NCBI RefSeq assembly: GCF_009936035.1
Contig: NZ_QWEO01000011.1
Span: 1 to 64,000, forward strand
Reading direction: 5' to 3'
Source of the DNA: Neglectibacter sp. X58
Lineage (GTDB): Bacteria > Bacillota > Clostridia > Oscillospirales > Acutalibacteraceae
DNA length: 64,000 bases
Part shown: positions 7,609-15,973 of the stretch, piece after piece
Position numbering within the stretch: position 1 is the first letter of the stretch
Layout of the letters: each line of letters starts with the position of its first letter
Made by a program: the position numbers and the translations under genes
Notes under the pieces: generated by a model
The model's database searches: none
What the model saw: only the letters and a program-made list of their open reading frames with translations
What the model was told of the DNA's origin: nothing

Positions 7609-7950
7609 CTATAACATAGCTCTGATTTTATCGAGAAACTCACAATCTGTTTTTTCGCAAAAAGTTATACCGTACAAATCCGCTTTTTTTGAAAGTTGAT
7701 TGAAGTCGTAAGCAGACATAAGCATAAATGGAACAGAAATATTCCTTTCTTTGCAAGAATGCAGTAAATCTAAGCCTGTTCCATCCCGCATATTATAATC
7801 AGAACAAATCAGATCAACAGAAGTCGTTTCCAGCTTTTTCAATGCGTCATTAACGCCGTCTGCTTCCAAAACCTCAAATTCATTTTTCAAAGTTTCCGAT
7901 AAGGCATATCTGATTGTTTCGTCGTCATCTACAAGTAAAATTCGTTTCAG
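7609..7950 (-). CDS. Stand-alone receiver-domain response regulator with non-ATG start
   Basis: 113 residues when read from the CTG at 7950 (or the ATT just before it), preceded by GCGAGG at a good distance. Starting at the first ordinary start codon would remove the LLVDDDE acidic pocket. The receiver then has VDDDE, the phospho-Asp in LICSDYNMRDG, the Ser in MLMSAYD and the Lys in FCEKTD. There is no output domain. It may act as a phosphate sink or relay for the kinase encoded at 13166-14557, but that is a guess. Confidence 0.75.
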   Translation of the reverse strand: MKRILLVDDDETIRYALSETLKNEFEVLEADGVNDALKKLETTSVDLICSDYNMRDGTGLDLLHSCKERNISVPFMLMSAYDFNQLSKKADLYGITFCEKTDCEFLDKIRAML

Positions 7951-7974
7951 AATAAAACCTCGCTTTCTACTGAA

Positions 7975-8151
7975 TCATAGTTTTTTTTTGCATTTATCAC
8001 ACCAACTAACAATCCGATCCATAATTCTATAAATACAATAAATAAGTATTACAAAAATGCCTGTGGGTATCAGTAATATCCCTATAAGGATACCGCCGAT
8101 ACCCATTACGGCATATGCTACAAATTTTCTGTACTTCTTAGTTTTCCGCAT
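7975..8151 (-). CDS. Small membrane protein, 58 residues
   Basis: ATG at 8149-8151, overlapping the end of the lipoprotein gene by 14 bp. A basic start (MRKTKKYRKF) is followed by one long hydrophobic stretch of about 30 residues and a Cys/Lys-rich tail (SWCDKCKKKL). The RBS is weak, so translational coupling is likely. No family recognised. The overlap and the membrane character support a real gene in the transporter operon. Confidence 0.5.
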   Translation of the reverse strand: MRKTKKYRKFVAYAVMGIGGILIGILLIPTGIFVILIYCIYRIMDRIVSWCDKCKKKL

Positions 8152-8638
8152 CTTTGACCGTCAGTTCAAGGCTTCCGCTGAAATTTTCACCTTTGAGAAC
8201 AATATAATTATCGCCGGATGAAATGGTGTACTCTTTCGTATCTTCTGAATTGACATTCGCAACCGAATATTCATCGTTACCTGCAATCCAATTCAATTCT
8301 GCACTGCCATCCTCTATGGTAAGCTTATAGGTTACTTGCAGATGATTACCGTTTTCACGATCCAAAGCCGTTCCGCCAAAGATAAATTCTTTTCCATTAA
8401 ACCCATCATAGGTAGCAGTATAAGTCCCCGTGTATTCGTCTACGCCTTTTGTCTTTTCACCCTGCAAATCTTTTTCTTTTGTCAATGCGTATTTGCTGAA
8501 AGACTGAATCCAACTATCCCAACCGTCGATAAGATTATCTTTTAGGCTGCCTTTGTCATGATTGGAACTACAACCCACAAAAGAAACAGTAAAGCATAAA
8601 ACTAAAAACAGGGAAATAAATACTTTTGCTCTTTTCAT
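8138..8638 (-). CDS. Lipoprotein of unknown function in lantibiotic-resistance-type cluster
   Basis: 166 residues from the ATG at 8638, with GGAGG 11 bp upstream. A signal peptide ending in the lipobox SFVGC predicts a membrane-anchored surface protein. The mature part has a small beta-rich region (YTGTYTATYDGFNGKEFIFGG, then LTIEDGSAELNW). Its position after the transporter genes recalls LanI/LanH-type immunity lipoproteins, but no sequence match to those is evident. The role is inferred from context only. Confidence 0.65.
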   Translation of the reverse strand: MKRAKVFISLFLVLCFTVSFVGCSSNHDKGSLKDNLIDGWDSWIQSFSKYALTKEKDLQGEKTKGVDEYTGTYTATYDGFNGKEFIFGGTALDRENGNHLQVTYKLTIEDGSAELNWIAGNDEYSVANVNSEDTKEYTISSGDNYIVLKGENFSGSLELTVKDAEN

Positions 8639-8654
8639 GGTCCGCACGACCTCC

Positions 8655-8939
8655 TTACATAATTTTCGGCAAAACCATCATTCCAAATACAGCGACACCC
8701 GCAACGGCGTAAAGGCTGTTTACAACCAAGCAGACTTTCATCAAATTATTTTGAGCTTTTGCCTTAACATAAGAAATGATTGTAAACACACCGCTGAAAA
8801 TCATAAACGCTGCATAGCAGGAAATCATAATTTCAGCAACGGGCGATTCTAACGCCCAATCGAAAGTCCGAAGCGGTAAGATTGTCCACGGTACAAAAAG
8901 CATAATTGTGCTGATAACGGTTAAAATCTTGTTTTTCAT
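8655..8939 (-). CDS. Three-helix membrane protein of unknown function
   Basis: 94 residues with three hydrophobic segments (about 5-22, 36-58 and 68-90) and no motifs. It sits 5 bp downstream of the ABC permease and 16 bp upstream of the lipoprotein, so it belongs to the transporter operon. Possibly an accessory immunity protein. Confidence 0.6.
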   Translation of the reverse strand: MKNKILTVISTIMLFVPWTILPLRTFDWALESPVAEIMISCYAAFMIFSGVFTIISYVKAKAQNNLMKVCLVVNSLYAVAGVAVFGMMVLPKIM

Positions 8940-8944
8940 AATAA

Positions 8945-9715
8945 TTATCTCCTTTCAGCCTGCCCGAACCGGGTGCAGGAAATGCCTAAACATAAGATTG
9001 TTATAACAATGGCAACAGGTATCCACGGTATTAGTTCAACTTGTGCTGTATCGAGATTTGTTGCAAGTTTTCCATATTCTGCCGTTATCGCAAAGAACGG
9101 ATACGACATCGGATAAGCAAACCACGCTTTTGTGTTGATCATCAATACAGAGGGCACAATCGAAGCCAATCCGATACCGATAGAAAAAATCGGCGTCTGA
9201 ATACATACCGACAAAAGCCAGAAAAATGCAAGCATTGGAATTGCCGCAGCAAATATCAAGCCTGCCTCCTTAAAAACAAACAACGGCTGCAAAATGAAAT
9301 TATAGTTCTGCGTACTGGAAGCTATTGCTGCGCCTACATAATACATACCGACTGCCATACCGATTTGAAGAACTGCCAGCGCAAGTAGAACAATGAACTT
9401 TGCCATACAGAGTTTCGCTGTGCTGATCGGTAAGGCAAGCATTTTCAAAATCCCTTTATTCGTCCGTTCGGTTTGGCTTAAAAGAACTGTCCCGACTACC
9501 ATACTTGCGGGGAACATAAACCAAGCCATTCCCATAAAGCCCTGAATAAAGAAATTGTTTTCCGGCGAGATTCCCTCTGCCTGCATATCAAAATTCATTT
9601 GAGCATTCAAAATGGACGGTATCCATAAGATAACTGTCGCAACAAAGAGAATCAGTAGTATCTTCGAGCGTTTGATTTTCTTAAATTCCACGCCAACAAG
9701 TGATAAAAAGCTCAT
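8945..9715 (-). CDS. Lantibiotic-immunity-type ABC permease (LanE/LanG-like)
   Basis: 256 residues, six hydrophobic segments, starting with the MSFLSLVGVEFKKIKRSKIL pattern of ABC-2 permeases that protect against lantibiotics and bacitracin. The first extracytoplasmic loop (NAQMNFDMQAEG) and the TERTNKGILKMLALPIS cytoplasmic loop are typical. It overlaps the preceding permease by 4 bp. With the ATPase and the other permease it would form an exporter that clears cationic peptides from the membrane, as in the LanFEG and C. difficile CprABC systems. Confidence 0.85.
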   Translation of the reverse strand: MSFLSLVGVEFKKIKRSKILLILFVATVILWIPSILNAQMNFDMQAEGISPENNFFIQGFMGMAWFMFPASMVVGTVLLSQTERTNKGILKMLALPISTAKLCMAKFIVLLALAVLQIGMAVGMYYVGAAIASSTQNYNFILQPLFVFKEAGLIFAAAIPMLAFFWLLSVCIQTPIFSIGIGLASIVPSVLMINTKAWFAYPMSYPFFAITAEYGKLATNLDTAQVELIPWIPVAIVITILCLGISCTRFGQAERR

Positions 9716-10434
9716 TCAAACGACCTCCTCACCTTTATAAATATAAGCTCTGCAAAGGCAAGAACTACAAGCTCTGCGGCTACCGCATAGATATAATGCA
9801 TGGACTGTGTTACATCGCTACTCGTAAATACCTGAAAAGGTATTGCAAAGGGGAAAAGCGAAAGGGCAAAGTTCGTTGTCGGTAACATAGTTGCGGTAAA
9901 CACGCATACTACGCCGATCCCAAGAGATACCCACATATTCTTGCAGGCTTCCGCAATAAGAAGTGACAGAATAATGCAGGGTAACATCAGCAAAAATGAA
10001 TACCCGAAGTATTTGCACAGTTCACCGAAAAAACCATTTCCGATTTCAAACCAATGATAGGTACAAAATGTGACTGCACCTGCTTCTATTACAAGCACAA
10101 AAAGGCTCATAAAGATTGTCAAAACTGTTTTGCCTAAGAAAATGGAACTTTCTCTAATGGGCAAAGAGTTCATTTTTTGCATGGCATTGTCAGCGTATTC
10201 AGTATGATATAAAAGACAAGCTCCGGCTACAACGAGCAGCACATTCAGCATTGTCATCATCTGCCAATTTGCGTCAAGCAAAATTTGTATTGGGTTTCCC
10301 GGCAGATTAAGATACATTTCCGAACGGACAGCCATATTGATAACAGGAACAACTGCGGCTAAAATACCACCGCCGAAAAACGCCGGTAAAAAGCCAGTTC
10401 GTTTTGCTTTTTTACATTCCAAAGAAACGCTCAT
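9712..10434 (-). CDS. Lantibiotic-immunity-type ABC permease (LanE/LanG-like)
   Basis: 240 residues with six membrane segments. It begins MSVSLECKKAKRTGFLPAFF and has the loop TEYADNAMQKMNSLPIRE that docks to the ATPase in this family. It overlaps the ATPase gene by 4 bp and the next permease by 4 bp, so the three are translationally coupled. Which of the two permeases is LanE and which is LanG cannot be settled from sequence alone. Confidence 0.85.
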   Translation of the reverse strand: MSVSLECKKAKRTGFLPAFFGGGILAAVVPVINMAVRSEMYLNLPGNPIQILLDANWQMMTMLNVLLVVAGACLLYHTEYADNAMQKMNSLPIRESSIFLGKTVLTIFMSLFVLVIEAGAVTFCTYHWFEIGNGFFGELCKYFGYSFLLMLPCIILSLLIAEACKNMWVSLGIGVVCVFTATMLPTTNFALSLFPFAIPFQVFTSSDVTQSMHYIYAVAAELVVLAFAELIFIKVRRSFE

Positions 10435-11186
10435 CGTACCCCACCTCTTTGTCCGTTGTCAGCGTCTATCAGGGCAAGAAATGTATCTTCCAGATTATCC
10501 GTAGGATAGCCCTGTGACGCTGCGCTGAATTTAAGCTGGTCGAGCGTTCCCTCAAATAACAAATGACCGTGATTCAATATACCTATGGTATCAGCCATCA
10601 GTTCAATTTCGGACAGCAAATGGGACGATACCAAAACAGTACAATTAAACTTCTCAGGTAAAGAACGAATCAGCGTCCTGATTTCGTGGATACCGACTGG
10701 ATCAAGTCCGTTTGTCGGCTCGTCTAAAATCAGAATCGGCGGCTTTCCGATCAAAGCGCTTGCAAGACCTAACCTTTGTTTCATTCCAAGCGAATATTTT
10801 TTGGCAAGTCGTTTCTTATACTGCGTCAGCCCCACAATTTCAAGAGCTTCCGCTACGGAGGATTTGGGAAGTCCCAATATTTTACGGATAATTTCGAGAT
10901 TTTCTTCACCGCTTAGGTTTCCGTAAAAAGCGGGAGCTTCAATAAACGAGCCTATTTCTTTCAGAATTTGCACCCTGTTATCGGGATACTTTTTTCCGTC
11001 AATCGTAAACGAGCCGCTTGTCGGTTTGGTAAGCCCCAAAAACATTTTCATAGTAGTGGACTTTCCGGCGCCGTTCGGACCGAGAAAGCCATAGACAGCA
11101 CCTTTCGGAATATGCAGGTCGATACCCGAAACCGCCGTAAAATCTGCATATGATTTCGTTAAATTTTTTGTTTCAATGATATTCAT
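10431..11186 (-). CDS. ABC transporter ATPase, LanF type
   Basis: 251 residues. Walker A GPNGAGKST, signature YSLGMKQRLGLA, Walker B ILILDEPTNGLD and the switch His in SSHLLSE are all present. The Q-loop carries Glu (IGSFIEAPAFYGNLS), the E-loop variant known from lantibiotic immunity ATPases (LanF), which supports that assignment over a general drug exporter. AAAGGAGCAAAC precedes the start. It is the first gene of a run reaching at least to 8945 and probably to 7236. It is controlled from the region upstream, which carries response-regulator repeats. Confidence 0.92.
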   Translation of the reverse strand: MNIIETKNLTKSYADFTAVSGIDLHIPKGAVYGFLGPNGAGKSTTMKMFLGLTKPTSGSFTIDGKKYPDNRVQILKEIGSFIEAPAFYGNLSGEENLEIIRKILGLPKSSVAEALEIVGLTQYKKRLAKKYSLGMKQRLGLASALIGKPPILILDEPTNGLDPVGIHEIRTLIRSLPEKFNCTVLVSSHLLSEIELMADTIGILNHGHLLFEGTLDQLKFSAASQGYPTDNLEDTFLALIDADNGQRGGVR

Positions 11187-11218
11187 TGTGTTTGCTCCTT
11201 TCTTATCATCGCAAGTAC

Positions 11219-11224
11219 ATTGTA
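11219..11224 (-). promoter_or_regulatory. Candidate -10 box of the LanFEG-type operon
   Basis: TACAAT on the minus strand, 33 bp before the ATPase start. No good -35 lies 17 bp upstream, as expected for an activator-dependent promoter. The 11-bp repeats at 11256-11276 lie just upstream of that position. Confidence 0.45.
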
Positions 11225-11255
11225 ACTGCTCGACCTTGTGCTAACCTTCTCGTGT

Positions 11256-11276
11256 CCTTACATTTACCTTACATTT
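11256..11276 (-). promoter_or_regulatory. Tandem 11-bp repeats, likely operator for the 12460 response regulator
   Basis: CCTTACATTT occurs twice (11256-11265 and 11267-11276) with an 11-bp period. Tandem repeats with this spacing are bound by OmpR-family regulators. The position, just upstream of where the -35 of the transporter promoter should be, fits direct activation. Confidence 0.65.
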
Positions 11277-11306
11277 CATCGCATATTAGAAAATGACACA
11301 TTTCTA

Positions 11307-11315
11307 TGGTATAAT
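11307..11315 (+). promoter_or_regulatory. Extended -10 promoter for the acetyltransferase pair
   Basis: TGGTATAAT, an extended -10 with a consensus hexamer at 11310-11315, lies 41 bp before the acetyltransferase start. The -35 is poor, which extended -10 promoters tolerate. Confidence 0.55.
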
Positions 11316-11356
11316 AAACAATAGGGACATATACAGAAATGCGGAGGCACTTTAAC

Positions 11357-11866
11357 ATGATTGAAACAGAAAGCCTTATTTTAGATAAAGCAAAGTTTTC
11401 TGACTGGGTAGAAATGTACCGCAATGTCTGGTCACAGCCGGAAAGTGCAAGATATATGGAGTGGACTATTACCACCAGCGAAGAAGCCGCTAAAATAAGA
11501 ATCGTAAAAACGATTGCATTTCAAAAAGAGCATGACACCTATTTGATTTATGAAAAATCAAGCGGTAAAGCGATTGGGTTTGCCGGCGTAGAGAAAATCG
11601 AACCTTACATATATCAGGAAGCCGGAATATGTTTGGGACGGGATTATGTGGGAAGAGGATTTGGCAAACAGATTCTTCAAGGTTTGATTCAATATTGCAG
11701 AGAACAATTTGATGCCAAAGAGTTTATCTATTCGGCAAGAGATGAAAACATAGCTTCTAATCGATTGGCAAAATCATTTGGCTTTTCAATCATTTCTTCG
11801 GAAGCTAAAATAGATGTTAAAGACGGTCATCGTTATAATCTCCTGCAATATAGCCTAAAACTGTAA
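11357..11866 (+). CDS. GNAT-family N-acetyltransferase (RimJ/RimL-like)
   Basis: 169 residues from the ATG at 11357, chosen for the GCGGAGG site; the frame is open for six more codons upstream. It starts MIETESLILDKAKFSDW and contains the acetyl-CoA loop GRDYVGRGFGKQIL and the strand-helix FIYSARDENIASNRLAKSFGF, typical of the GNAT_3 group that acetylates protein N-termini, amino acids or antibiotics. The substrate cannot be inferred. It is the first gene of a plus-strand run through the second GNAT to the two-component system. Confidence 0.85.
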   Translation: MIETESLILDKAKFSDWVEMYRNVWSQPESARYMEWTITTSEEAAKIRIVKTIAFQKEHDTYLIYEKSSGKAIGFAGVEKIEPYIYQEAGICLGRDYVGRGFGKQILQGLIQYCREQFDAKEFIYSARDENIASNRLAKSFGFSIISSEAKIDVKDGHRYNLLQYSLKL

Positions 11867-11916
11867 TTTTCCTGCTTTTAGAGCGATAAACGATAATTTG
11901 AAATGGAGAAAAATAG

Positions 11917-12423
11917 ATGATTGAATGTCTTATTTGTAAGATAGCTTCTCTCGAAGAAATGAACATAAAATGGGAGTATGAAATTGCCCAAAGCGGAAAA
12001 GACAAAGAAAATTGGATTGTTTGGAAGAAACAGAACATAGAAAAATATAAACAGGGCTATATCATTCCTTACTATGGGATACTTGAGGAAACCATTATTT
12101 GCGAAGCAACTGCGATGCTTCACCCCAAGGTTGTGCAAAACAGCACTGGTTTAGTTGGCGATCATACAGTATACTTGTCTGCATTCCGAACGATTGACAA
12201 ATTTCAGGGAAAAGGGTATTTTTCAAAATTATTTCATTTTATGATTGACGATTTGCGGCATAAGGGATTTACGAAAGCTACCCTTGGCGTAGAGCCTGCC
12301 GACGAGAAGAACAAAGATATATATATCCACTATGGATTTAACGAATATATTAAATCCGGTAAGGAATATTACCCGGATGGGACGGTAATTGATGTAGAAT
12401 ATTACGGGAAAACACTTGAATGA
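11917..12423 (+). CDS. GNAT-family N-acetyltransferase
   Basis: 168 residues with GGAG upstream. AFRTIDKFQGKGYFSKLFHFMI is the acetyl-CoA binding motif A, followed by TKATLGVEPADEKNKDIYIHYGF, the usual C-terminal GNAT strand and helix. An N-terminal part without motifs probably forms the substrate site. It shares its direction with the neighbouring acetyltransferase and regulator, so likely one transcript. Confidence 0.82.
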   Translation: MIECLICKIASLEEMNIKWEYEIAQSGKDKENWIVWKKQNIEKYKQGYIIPYYGILEETIICEATAMLHPKVVQNSTGLVGDHTVYLSAFRTIDKFQGKGYFSKLFHFMIDDLRHKGFTKATLGVEPADEKNKDIYIHYGFNEYIKSGKEYYPDGTVIDVEYYGKTLE

Positions 12424-12459
12424 AGGAACAATATAACAGACCTGAAAGGAGGCAGACCT

Positions 12460-13164
12460 ATGGATTTTGATTACCTGAAACAAAAACGCATTTTGCTGGT
12501 CGATGATGAGCAGGAGCTTTTGGATATGGTCGTGTCTATCTTAAACGAGGACGGATTTCAAAATATCAAAACGGCAAAAACGGTAGTTGAAGCGGTTACG
12601 GTTTCTGAAACCTATCAGCCTGAACTTGCGATTCTTGATGTAATGCTCCCTGATGGAAATGGGTTTAATCTGATGGAACGGCTGAAAAAAACGGCTGATT
12701 ATCCGGTGCTGTTCTTAACTGCCCGCGGCGAAGATGACGATAAATTCCGTGGCTTTGGACTTGGTGCAGACGATTATATGGTAAAGCCGTTTTTGCCAAA
12801 AGAGCTTTTGTTCCGTGTGAGTGCCATTCTTCGCAGGAGTTACAAAGCTGAAAATCCCCTTGTGAAACTGCGTGACAGCGAAATCGACTTTGAGCGTGCA
12901 GAGGTCATAAAGAACGGAGAACATCTTGCGCTTACGGCAAAGGAACACGACATACTCGCAGCTTTATATCGGAACGCCGGGAGAATTGTTACGATCGACG
13001 CACTGTGTGAAGCAGCTTGGGGTGATAATCCTTTCGGCTATGAAAATTCTCTGATGGCACATATCCGCCGTATCCGGGAAAAAATTGAAGCAAATCCCTC
13101 CCAGCCTGTTTCTTTAATGACGGTTAAGGGACTTGGATACAAACTTATTGTGGAGGGCAAATAG
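12460..13164 (+). CDS. OmpR-family response regulator of the peptide-resistance cluster
   Basis: 234 residues with AAAGGAGG upstream. Receiver: LLVDDEQELL, the phospho-Asp in LAILDVMLPDG, LTARGEDDD and MVKPF. C-terminal winged helix ends TVKGLGYKLIVEGK. It is followed at once by its kinase and transcribed divergently from the LanFEG-type transporter it probably activates, like CprR or LanR. The direct repeats at 11256-11276 are the likely target. Confidence 0.94.
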   Translation: MDFDYLKQKRILLVDDEQELLDMVVSILNEDGFQNIKTAKTVVEAVTVSETYQPELAILDVMLPDGNGFNLMERLKKTADYPVLFLTARGEDDDKFRGFGLGADDYMVKPFLPKELLFRVSAILRRSYKAENPLVKLRDSEIDFERAEVIKNGEHLALTAKEHDILAALYRNAGRIVTIDALCEAAWGDNPFGYENSLMAHIRRIREKIEANPSQPVSLMTVKGLGYKLIVEGK

Positions 13165-13165
13165 T

Positions 13166-14557
13166 ATGAAAAGCGTGCCAAAACTAATCCGGCGCTTTGT
13201 CGGTATTATGCTCTTGTCCTCGGTGCTGCTCATTATTCTAAACTTCACTCTATTGGTGATATATACGCTAAATCAATCGCCAAACGGTTCTCCATGGACA
13301 ACTGCACAAGAGGTTGCAGATAATCTGTCACAGGACAGTAATGGATATGTTTTGACCGAAGAAGCAGCGAGTGAACTTCAAAATACGAATGCATGGGCAA
13401 TTTTTATTGATAACGCAACAATGAAAGTTGTATGGCAGACGGATAATCTTCCCGAAACTGTACCTATGTCATATACCGTTTCAGATATAGCGAGCCTTAC
13501 CCGTGGCTATATTGACGGGTATCCCACATTTACAGGAGAGGCAGAAAACGGGCTTGTGGTTCTCGGTTATCCGAAAGACAGTTTTTGGAAACATATGTGG
13601 CCGAGTTGGGATTATAATTTAATCGCCAACTTGCCTAAAACAGTTCTTTCTGTTTTAGCAATCAATATAACCTTAATTTTTATAATCTATGTAATTGCCA
13701 ATTCTAAGCTGTTAAAATCCGTGAAACCGATAGTCAGCGGAATACAGGCTTTGTCTACGAACGAAGAAGTCCATCTCCGAGAAAAAGGACTTTTATCCGA
13801 GCTTGCGGTAAACATTAACAAGACCTCAGATATTTTGCAAACGCAAAGCAGACAGCTCCGAAAAAAAGAAACCGCAAGAGCAAATTGGATTGCAGGGGTA
13901 TCTCACGATATACGCACACCGCTATCAATGGTAATGGGGTATGCCGGACAGTTAGAAAGCGATATGCAGCTATCAGAAGATAACCGCAAAAAAGCCACGG
14001 TTATTGTACGGCAAAGTGAGAGAATGAGAAACCTGATTAACGACTTGAATCTTGCCTCCAAATTGGAATATAATATGCAGCCAATTAACCCTAAAAAGCA
14101 AAATCTAATTGCTGTTATCCGTCAGGTAGTGGTCGATTTCATCAATATGAATATTGATGAAAAGTACACGATCGTATGGGAAACGGACGAAACCTTAACC
14201 TCCTGCCCTGTATGTATAGATAAAGACTTAATTAAACGAGCAGTAAGCAATCTCATTCAAAACAGCATAAATCATAACGAGCAAGGCTGTCGTATCTTTG
14301 TTCGTGTTATAGCTGAAGATAATATTTGTACTGTCGTTGTTGCCGATGACGGTATCGGTGCTACGGATGAACAAATTGGAAAACTCAATCATTCTCCGCA
14401 TTATATGGTTTGCGACGAAAACACCTCTGAACAACGGCACGGCTTAGGCTTGCTCATTGTCAAACAAATCGTATTTGCACACAGCGGAAAAATGTTGATA
14501 AAGCATAGTGAATACGGTGGCTTTGAAGTTGACCTAAGTTTGCCGATGGCTATGTAA
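13166..14557 (+). CDS. Sensor histidine kinase of the peptide-resistance cluster
   Basis: 463 residues from the ATG at 13166, with GGAGGGCAAATAGT before it; a longer frame to 13133 would lie inside the regulator. Two membrane segments (about 8-32 and 158-182) bracket an extracytoplasmic sensor of about 125 residues. The H-box WIAGVSHDIRTPLSMVMG, N-box SNLIQNSINHNEQG and G-box RHGLGLLIVKQI follow. The organisation resembles CprK/LanK-type sensors of lantibiotics and other cationic peptides; the ligand is not known. Confidence 0.92.
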   Translation: MKSVPKLIRRFVGIMLLSSVLLIILNFTLLVIYTLNQSPNGSPWTTAQEVADNLSQDSNGYVLTEEAASELQNTNAWAIFIDNATMKVVWQTDNLPETVPMSYTVSDIASLTRGYIDGYPTFTGEAENGLVVLGYPKDSFWKHMWPSWDYNLIANLPKTVLSVLAINITLIFIIYVIANSKLLKSVKPIVSGIQALSTNEEVHLREKGLLSELAVNINKTSDILQTQSRQLRKKETARANWIAGVSHDIRTPLSMVMGYAGQLESDMQLSEDNRKKATVIVRQSERMRNLINDLNLASKLEYNMQPINPKKQNLIAVIRQVVVDFINMNIDEKYTIVWETDETLTSCPVCIDKDLIKRAVSNLIQNSINHNEQGCRIFVRVIAEDNICTVVVADDGIGATDEQIGKLNHSPHYMVCDENTSEQRHGLGLLIVKQIVFAHSGKMLIKHSEYGGFEVDLSLPMAM

Positions 14558-14560
14558 AAT

Positions 14561-14602
14561 AAAAGAGGAAACAGAGAAATTGTCCTTTGTTTCCTCTTTT
14601 TT
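14561..14602. terminator. Bidirectional rho-independent terminator
   Basis: A 13-bp perfect stem (14561-14573 with 14588-14600) with T-runs on both sides. It ends the plus-strand kinase transcript and lies just beyond the minus-strand CHAP fragment stop. Confidence 0.85.
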
Positions 14603-14605
14603 AGG

Positions 14606-15289
14606 CTAATACTGTGGCGCACCATAGCCGAGTATCTGATAATGTCCCACAGAATACTGATTGATTCGACAGCTATCGCCGGAATTACCCTCCACGGTGT
14701 AAACGATACCGTTCTCGATTTTCTCAACGATACCCACATGATCGGATTCTCCGTCGCTGTCCCAATCAAAGAAAATAATCATACCGGGAACAGGTTCGGC
14801 AGATCCGTCAAGCCATTGTCCTCTGTCCTTAAACCATTGAACGCCGTTGACACAGCCTGCAAATTTCGGGATAACCCCAGTATCAATATATCCGCACTCA
14901 TTAGCACACCAGCTCACGAAACAAGCGCACCACTCTACACGGGAGTTAAAGCCGTACCACGACCAATAAGGCTCACCGCCGACATTGCCGACCTGAGAGA
15001 GTGCAACGGTTACAATCTCTCCATCTCCGCCCGTAATTCCGTAAAGTACCTGTGACCAAAGGGAATTATTCTCATCTCTCAGCAATTCAGCAAGCACATC
15101 TTTCCACACGGCTCGGCTTCCGCTCATTTCAAGCACATCATAGGTCACAGCGTCTTTTTCAGCTTGCAGCTTGGTATCATACTCTGTGTTGATTTCCTGT
15201 ACCACCGTCTGCATACTCATACCTGTTCCGCTGTCCTCGCCTGAAAAGAATATCCCGAACACAGAGCCAAGCAATAACCCGATCAGGCA
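14606..15289 (-). pseudogene. CHAP hydrolase of a conjugative element (second copy), N-terminally truncated
   Basis: Codes for the end of the membrane helix ([20 protein letters not shown]), the linker and a complete CHAP domain with the catalytic Cys in EWCACFVSWC and His in DHVGIVEKIE. The Lys/Ala-rich N-terminus and start codon are gone: at about 15290 the sequence switches to a plus-strand DNA polymerase IV tail. The last 125 codons match the fragment at 2851-3243, giving a direct repeat of about 390 bp that brackets the 11-kb cargo region. Confidence 0.85.
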
Positions 15290-15494
15290 ACTCGACTTGT
15301 TTACTGATTATGCCGCTTTGGAACAGCAAAGAGCGGCTGAAAAAGAAGAACAGGAACGAGAGTTGAAGATTCAAAAAGCACTCATAGGCATCAGAGACAA
15401 GTTCGGGAAAAACGCCATTATAAAAGGGCTGAATATGCACGAAGGGGCAACCGCTATGGAGCGCAACAAGCAGATTGGCGGTCACAAGGCGTAA
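15290..15494 (+). pseudogene. C-terminal tail of a Y-family DNA polymerase (DinB/UmuC-like), truncated
   Basis: The frame QLDLFTDYAALEQQRAAEKE to MERNKQIGGHKA is the typical basic tail of Y-family polymerases carried by Firmicutes mobile elements (DLFTDY is the clamp-binding-like motif). Palm and finger domains are absent because the sequence joins the CHAP gene at 15290. The next gene, YolD-like, normally follows this polymerase, which supports the identification. Confidence 0.75.
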
Positions 15495-15511
15495 GAAAGG
15501 TGTGATACATT

Positions 15512-15973
15512 ATGAGTGATGGTAGAACGGAATATGGAGACATCATAGACCATGAGCATCATGTGTCACAAAAGCGCCCTCAGATGTCTCGACTCAATCG
15601 AGCAGCACAGTTCTCACCTTTTGCAGCCCTCACCGGTTATGACAGTCTTGTTGCTGAATCGGCAAGAGTAACCGACACAAGAAAAGACCTGACAGAAGAT
15701 GAGATTGAAGCGCTAAACGCTAAACTCAATCTGTTGCAAAACAATTTGAGCAAACACCCTGTTGTGACAATTCTGCATTTTGTAGAGGACGGGAAAAAAG
15801 CTGGCGGCTCTTATATCGAGACCAAAGGAGTCATTAGAAAAATACAACCGTATGAGCGTATTCTCATCATGGAGTCTGGTGCTGAGATACCTCTTGACGA
15901 TATAGTTGACTTATCCGGCAGACTTTTTTGCAGTCTTGACTTTTCGGAGGGAGAGACGGTAAGCCATGATTGA
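15512..15973 (+). CDS. YolD-like family protein
   Basis: 153 residues with AGAAAGG upstream. The opening (YGDIIDHEHHVSQKRPQMSRLNRAAQFSPFAALTGYD) and the middle beta region (GVIRKIQPYERILIMESGAEIPLDDIVDL) are hallmarks of YolD-like proteins encoded next to UmuC-type polymerases on phages and conjugative elements, where they are thought to assist lesion bypass. The gene looks intact but its polymerase partner has been destroyed. It overlaps the following IreB-like gene by 8 bp. Confidence 0.85.
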   Translation: MSDGRTEYGDIIDHEHHVSQKRPQMSRLNRAAQFSPFAALTGYDSLVAESARVTDTRKDLTEDEIEALNAKLNLLQNNLSKHPVVTILHFVEDGKKAGGSYIETKGVIRKIQPYERILIMESGAEIPLDDIVDLSGRLFCSLDFSEGETVSHD

